A stretch of DNA of 64,000 nucleotides from Hedera helix (Eukaryota; Streptophyta; Magnoliopsida; Apiales; Araliaceae): assembly GCA_947179155.2 (NCBI GenBank), contig OX359278.1, forward strand, positions 17,951,996-18,015,995, given 5' to 3'. A program made the position numbers and the translations under genes. Shown one piece after another: positions 59,561-64,000 of this stretch. The notes under the pieces were generated by a model, which was not told where the DNA came from, did no database searches, and was given only the letters and a program-made list of their open reading frames with translations. Every line of letters starts with the position of its first letter. Positions within the stretch are counted from its first letter, which is position 1.

Positions 59561-60970
59561 CCTTCATAGATTTAGAGAGATTTTCAATTATGAGTTTAAC
59601 AATTATAGCACAAGCCAATCATATGCAATTAATAAATGTTTTAGAAATATAAGAATAGGAAAGTAAATGGACACATAAATTTTTAAGTGGTTCAGAACAC
59701 AAAGATCTCCTAGTCCACTTTTCTGCACTATTGACAGAAAATCCACTAATGATGCAGGTTACTAAGACTAGTAACAACGATGAATCACTAAGATTCCTTC
59801 AAGTCACTCATATTTGGCAGCTCTAAGGTCACTAAGACCAGATCACTAAGATATCTTCAAGTCACTCAGACTTAGCAGCTCTGGGGTCACTAAGACCAGA
59901 TCATTAAGATCTCTTCAAGTCACTTAGACTTGACAGCTCTGGGGTCACTAAGACTAGAGCATTAAGATCTCTACAAGTGATTAAGTGATTTGAGAGGTGC
60001 TGCTAAGTTGACGTTTAAGCCCTTCTCTTCCAATAGAACTTAGCAGTTGAACGAGCAGTTTTTTGTTCGTAGAGTATAGCTTTTTGAACTTGAACAACAA
60101 TTCGGCTTGGAATCTTCTTTCTTATTCTATTGAATTGAATCTTGATGTCCTTTTATAAAAGATCTTGAGACTTTCTCTTTGATAAGTAGTCGTTGCTTAA
60201 CTAATGCTATGATTCTTGATGATCTTTGATTTTGATAGCAGAGGATTGTGTTAGCTTGCTTTCTACGCTCCCATCACACCAGTTTACTAAAAATGGTAAT
60301 CTCATGTATGATACTCCTTGAGTAAAGTAGATGTTAGACACATCATTTTCTGACTTTAATATAAAACTTACTTTGAGCAACAGATTCCTTGAAGTACTTG
60401 CCCTTTAAAATTTTCCAATGTCAGCCTATTGTCAGAACTATTATACCCTTATGATTTTGTCAATCGTAAAGTTCCTTGGATCCTGTAACTTTACGAAGTG
60501 TATTTGTCTCTGTTTGCTCTACGATCAACTTTATGCTTGAGCTCAGAGTTGTCTTTATGACCTTTACTTTTCTTTACGAACTCAGAGTCAGCTTTACGAT
60601 CTTTATTTGCCTTACTACGATTTCAGAGTTCACTTTACGATCTCGTTTTATGACTAATCAAACTCAACGACAGATCTCAAGTTTTACGATTCCAGAGTAG
60701 ATTCTGCAAGATTTTTCTGTCTTTGCGATCGTTGATCCTAACATTTATACATACTTTGAATTTCATAAGATCAACCTAACAAATTTGACATTTCTATTCT
60801 AAGTCCTTGTATATCAATTTCATCATTTAGGACTGTATAAAAGCTATTAGTTACAGATATACATTATCAATTCAAATCTTCATCAAATCATTCAAATATG
60901 TATTTGTGCTAATAATCTCTCCATATTTTATGATGACAAAACCAATAGTTTCGAGCATTAATCAATTCTA
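59561..60970. repeat. Further copy of the LTR-like family
   Basis: It shares features with 4235-5555 and 17006-21950: CACTAAGA(C/T) repeats with TTCAAGTCACTCAGACTTAG (59755-59990), TTTACGATCT words (60480-60720), GATCAACCTAACAAATTTGA (60769) and TTAGGACTGTATAAAAGC. TTTTTAAGTGGTTCAGAACA near 59680 recalls SIRE-type copia LTRs. The 74-residue ORF at 60476 is repeat sequence. Confidence 0.45.
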
Positions 60971-61285
60971 AGATGCGTTATACTTGAAATTTAAACATAA
61001 CTTAGATATAGTGAGCAACTGTATTTTTAAAGAGAAAGCATGAATTTATTGATTGAACACATTAGTTTTACAAGAGAATATTTTTTCACAAGAATACCTC
61101 TAAGTTGACCTTATTTCACTTTCTATTTTCTTGACCTCTTACTTCTCGGAGGATCTCTCCTTTCATCTTATCGTCTTTTTTCATAATTCTCTCTTGCTTC
61201 AATAATGTTTCTTAAAGAAATGTGGTTGATTCAGAAATACTACTAAAGCAAATTCTTGAGCGTGTATATGTGATTCCATCAAAGA

Positions 61286-61850
61286 ATTAAGTAGCTGACT
61301 TGATAACACTAGTATCTGCTGACATCAATCAAGATTTTGAACAAAGCTCTCTTAAGCTTCATCAAAAATTAAACAAGATAGTTAATGCTGCTGCAAAAGT
61401 TGTTGGCTTAAAAATGAAAAAGATGTTCCAAACTATTGCTGAAAGTATCCATAAAAGAGATGCGGCTTCTTTGAAAAGATTAAACCTAAAAAAGATGTTG
61501 TTCTTGAATATCAGAACTCCAATGAAAAATCTATTCAAGTAATTCGTAATAAGCTCGTTGATACGAGTATCTCTCTCACCAGCGTCAAACAAGACATTCT
61601 CAAGTAGATGGCACAAATGGATGAGCCCTTGCAGAAAACAGATGTCGTATGGCTCTTGTACATCAAAATGATGCTAATACTAAAAAACTCTTAAAAGATC
61701 ACACTAATGATATACCATCCTCAAGGGGTCAAATGCATTAATTTATTACTGGCATGGATAATATTAATAAACGACTGGATTTTCTCGTTGATGACAAAAA
61801 GGGGGAGAATACAAGGAGTACAAGGGGAGGTGAAGAACATCACATAAAAT
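61286..61850 (+). pseudogene. Retroelement-associated coding remnant
   Basis: 61300-61542 encodes a lysine-rich, helix-forming stretch (LKLHQKLNKIVNAAAKVVGL). After frameshifts the text reaches GATGACAAAAAGGGGGAGAA (61788-61807), that is D-D-K-K-G-G-E, an ending common to hypothetical proteins beside plant LTR elements. The same purine stretch could serve as a polypurine tract. Broken and unassigned. Confidence 0.35.
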
Positions 61851-62010
61851 TTAGCAATTATCAATTTAGTGCCCTCCACTTATTCAAGCCATACCCCTGA
61901 GACCAAGATAAACAAGAGTTGAATCGTTGAGTGGAGTATTGCTCTCATGCATGCGGCCACCAAATGACTTGATGTTTCTAAATAGAATATCTCAAAGGGT
62001 CCATATTAAA

Positions 62011-62029
62011 GAAGAAGAATAAGAAGAAG

Positions 62030-62063
<34 letters not shown>

Positions 62064-62072
62064 AAGAAGAAA
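62011..62072. repeat. (GAA)n microsatellite
   Basis: GAA repeats with three interruptions (AATAAG, AGTAAG), finishing in an uninterrupted run of about 13 units. Confidence 0.9.
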
Positions 62073-62299
62073 TTTATCTGCCAAATCTTTTTGGTCTAAT
62101 ACCTCTAAGGTCAAAATATTCATTATTCGAGGAAGGGGTATGTCTATTTGTCAGAGTGGAGTAGGGGTTATGTCTGGCTTTCATTTTGAGCTTCAATCAT
62201 AGGATGAGAGGACTCTACAATTTAGGGAAAGTTGAGGGATGGTGAGTCTTATAGAGAGGATACACACTCTGGAGAAGGTGTATCAGGAATTATTATCAA

Positions 62300-63740
62300 A
62301 GAAATAGAGTTCTGTACATCAATCAAAGGGTTTTGGGACTCTTCAATTGGAGAATTAGAACTTGTATGACATTAATAGCATTTTGAGACTCTACAATCAA
62401 AGACTCCTCTGATGAGGAAGAAGATTTCTTAACGTTTTTACCATAATACGAAAAGAATGTGAAAGAAGGATTAACATTAAATAATGAATAAGGCATAATG
62501 GTTGCCTTATTAAATGAGTATCCTAAGAACAAGTGTTCATGTAAATGGTCTTGGTGGCAAACTTCAGAACTATTGAAAAATTTTGAGAAATTAATTTCAA
62601 GTTTCAAAATTTAGAGAAATTTCACCTTATGAAACTTTGATCTCCAACAGATATTACCTTTACTAGAGGCATGAGAGGTAAAAAATAAAGTAATCGGTTG
62701 CTATCAACATCAAATACAGTTGTAGTCCTATCCATCTCAATATTGTAAAAACTTTTAAAGAGCTCACCTGTTGTCATAGATACTAATCTCATTTGGCTAG
62801 CCCTAGTGCCTACGAATGTGTCAGGATAACTTGCATTCGGATCTTCTTCAGCTTGAAGAACAATACGCGATCTGATCATCCTGGATGATGATGATGGTGC
62901 AGAGAGAGGTACTTATGTATCTATCTGTTCCTCCCCCTCAGAATCTAGATCTTCAAGCTTGACAATTATGGGGTTGAACTCTTGATTAATATCTTGAACA
63001 ACAATTTAATTTGAGTTAGCATAAGTGAATCCTCAGATGAGCTAGGCTGTTTTTCTTCCATCTCTTTATTGACAGTTTTTTGCTTCCCCTAAAAAATAGC
63101 CTTGGTTTCCTCTAGAACTTTCTTCTTCTTATTCTTCCTTTTGGTTGAATTCTTTTCCACCATCTTTACCAATCTTCTTTGCATTTTCTTTGGCTCAAGA
63201 TTGGAATCCTTCTCAACTATCTATTCTTTATTTGTTGTTGGCTTTGTTCTTTTACCCTCACAACCGTTTCTTCAATTATTAGCAAAAGCTCTAGCTAAGA
63301 AGCCTTCTCAGCCTACTGTTCTACAATCATTGGCTCAAGTTCAAGGACCTTCTCAGCTATTCCTTCAATGCTTGTTTTAGTATCTTTGATTTTCTTCATC
63401 TTTGTTGACTTGACCTTTTTGATTGTCTTTCCTTTTTTCTTTTATCTTTTGGTCAGGTCTTTAATAGTTGGATTTTCTGCTGCTGTAATTTCTTCATCTT
63501 CTGGCACTGTAGCTTCAAAGATTTTTGCATCTTTTTCTATGGTGGTTGTGACAGGGGCTTCAACTGAGGTCCACCTTGACCTTTTTCCTTTACATCCTGT
63601 CTTTTGTACAAATTGTAGGAAGGATTCAGCGTCATCCTTTTTTGTAGGGGAATGTAACTTATTTTGTTGATCCTTTGGGACTTCTTTTTTAGCTTTCCAC
63701 TTCTTCAATTTCTTTTGAATTGGCTTCTCGACAGTTGAAG
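62300..63740 (-). pseudogene. Degenerate minus-strand coding region, unknown family
   Basis: Several minus-strand open pieces run in the same direction: 63708-63442 (charged, lysine-rich: KKWKAKKEVPKDQQNK), 62879-62622 (SYPDTFVGTRASQMRLVSMT; balanced composition) and 62607-62323. They alternate with stops and probably once formed one ORF, perhaps an antisense or extra ORF of a retroelement. I recognise no domain. The plus-strand ORFs at 63102 and 63368 are hydrophobic shadows of this reading. Confidence 0.35.
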
Positions 63741-64000
63741 TTAAGACTTCATTGACAATTAGAGTAACTGACCCTTGTCATGCTTCTTCATCAGTCTCTA
63801 TCATTTTTCTCATCTGCTTTGTAGAAGCAGGCTTTTGAATTTCACTGATTGTTCTTTCACTTCCCTCTGACTGCTTTGATCAGAGGTTTTCTACTGAATT
63901 TTTCTTTCAGTTGTTAAACAGTTTTGGAGTTATTTTCTTGTTGACATTAAAAACTTCACTCAATGATTTGGAGTTTTGGAGTTATTTTCAGTTGTTAAAC
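63741..64000. other. Window end, nothing recognised
   Basis: AT-rich with a short repeat of TTTTGGAGTTATTTTC near 63930 and 63975. No ORF of note. Confidence 0.5.

Noticed and set aside
60476..60700. 74-residue ORF
   Set aside because: It consists of TTTACGA repeats of the LTR-like family; similar text elsewhere in the window is not open.

Overview
This is a stretch of plant nuclear DNA. The evidence is an intron-rich cytochrome P450 of the plant-only CYP88 type, plant lineages of Ty3/gypsy and Ty1/copia retrotransposons, and plant-type hAT, CACTA, Stowaway-like and LINE elements. A probable mitochondrial insertion and AT-rich intergenic DNA complete the picture. A eudicot is most likely; nothing visible fixes the species.

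Layout. 1-5555 and 17006-23000 form a pile of nested LTR elements. It starts with the 3' part of a gypsy-type LTR (1-2224), then a copia-type 3' LTR with its polypurine tract (2401-4234). Next comes a degenerate LTR-like family (4235-5555, resuming at 17006) rich in ACTAAGTCC and TACGATCT motifs. That family is split by a Tekay-like chromovirus (5556-17005) flanked by ATGAC duplications, which itself carries a solo LTR (8952-11073, flanked by CTAGT). A second copy of that solo LTR lies inverted at 25446-27599 (flanked by TTTAT). 27600-36700 is AT-rich and holds a likely nuclear mitochondrial insert (29150-29820), a hAT-type MITE with an 8-bp duplication, other inverted-repeat elements and a minus-strand LTR remnant. 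36710-44340 is a deleted Tat-lineage gypsy element with an antisense ORF. It is interrupted by a solo copia LTR (38572-40409) of the same family as 2401-4234, in opposite orientation.

44842-51725 (minus strand) is the one gene that looks intact. It is an eight-exon CYP88-family P450 of 496 residues, with all GT-AG introns and all P450 signature motifs. Its last intron (2.9 kb) contains a decayed LINE and a long TA microsatellite. Upstream lie two Stowaway-like MITEs and one isolated exon-like ORF of unknown identity.

55100-64000 is again transposon-derived: minisatellites, a decayed copia polyprotein, one CACTA terminus, a further copy of the LTR-like family and degenerate coding remnants on both strands.

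No new multi-gene system is visible. The best leads are the CYP88 gene, the nested insertions dated by target-site duplications, repeated CG-rich CANNTG clusters in two unrelated retroelements, and the internally duplicated Tat antisense ORF. Target-site duplications and the P450 splice sites were read directly from the sequence. Family names rest on recognising protein motifs without a database search.
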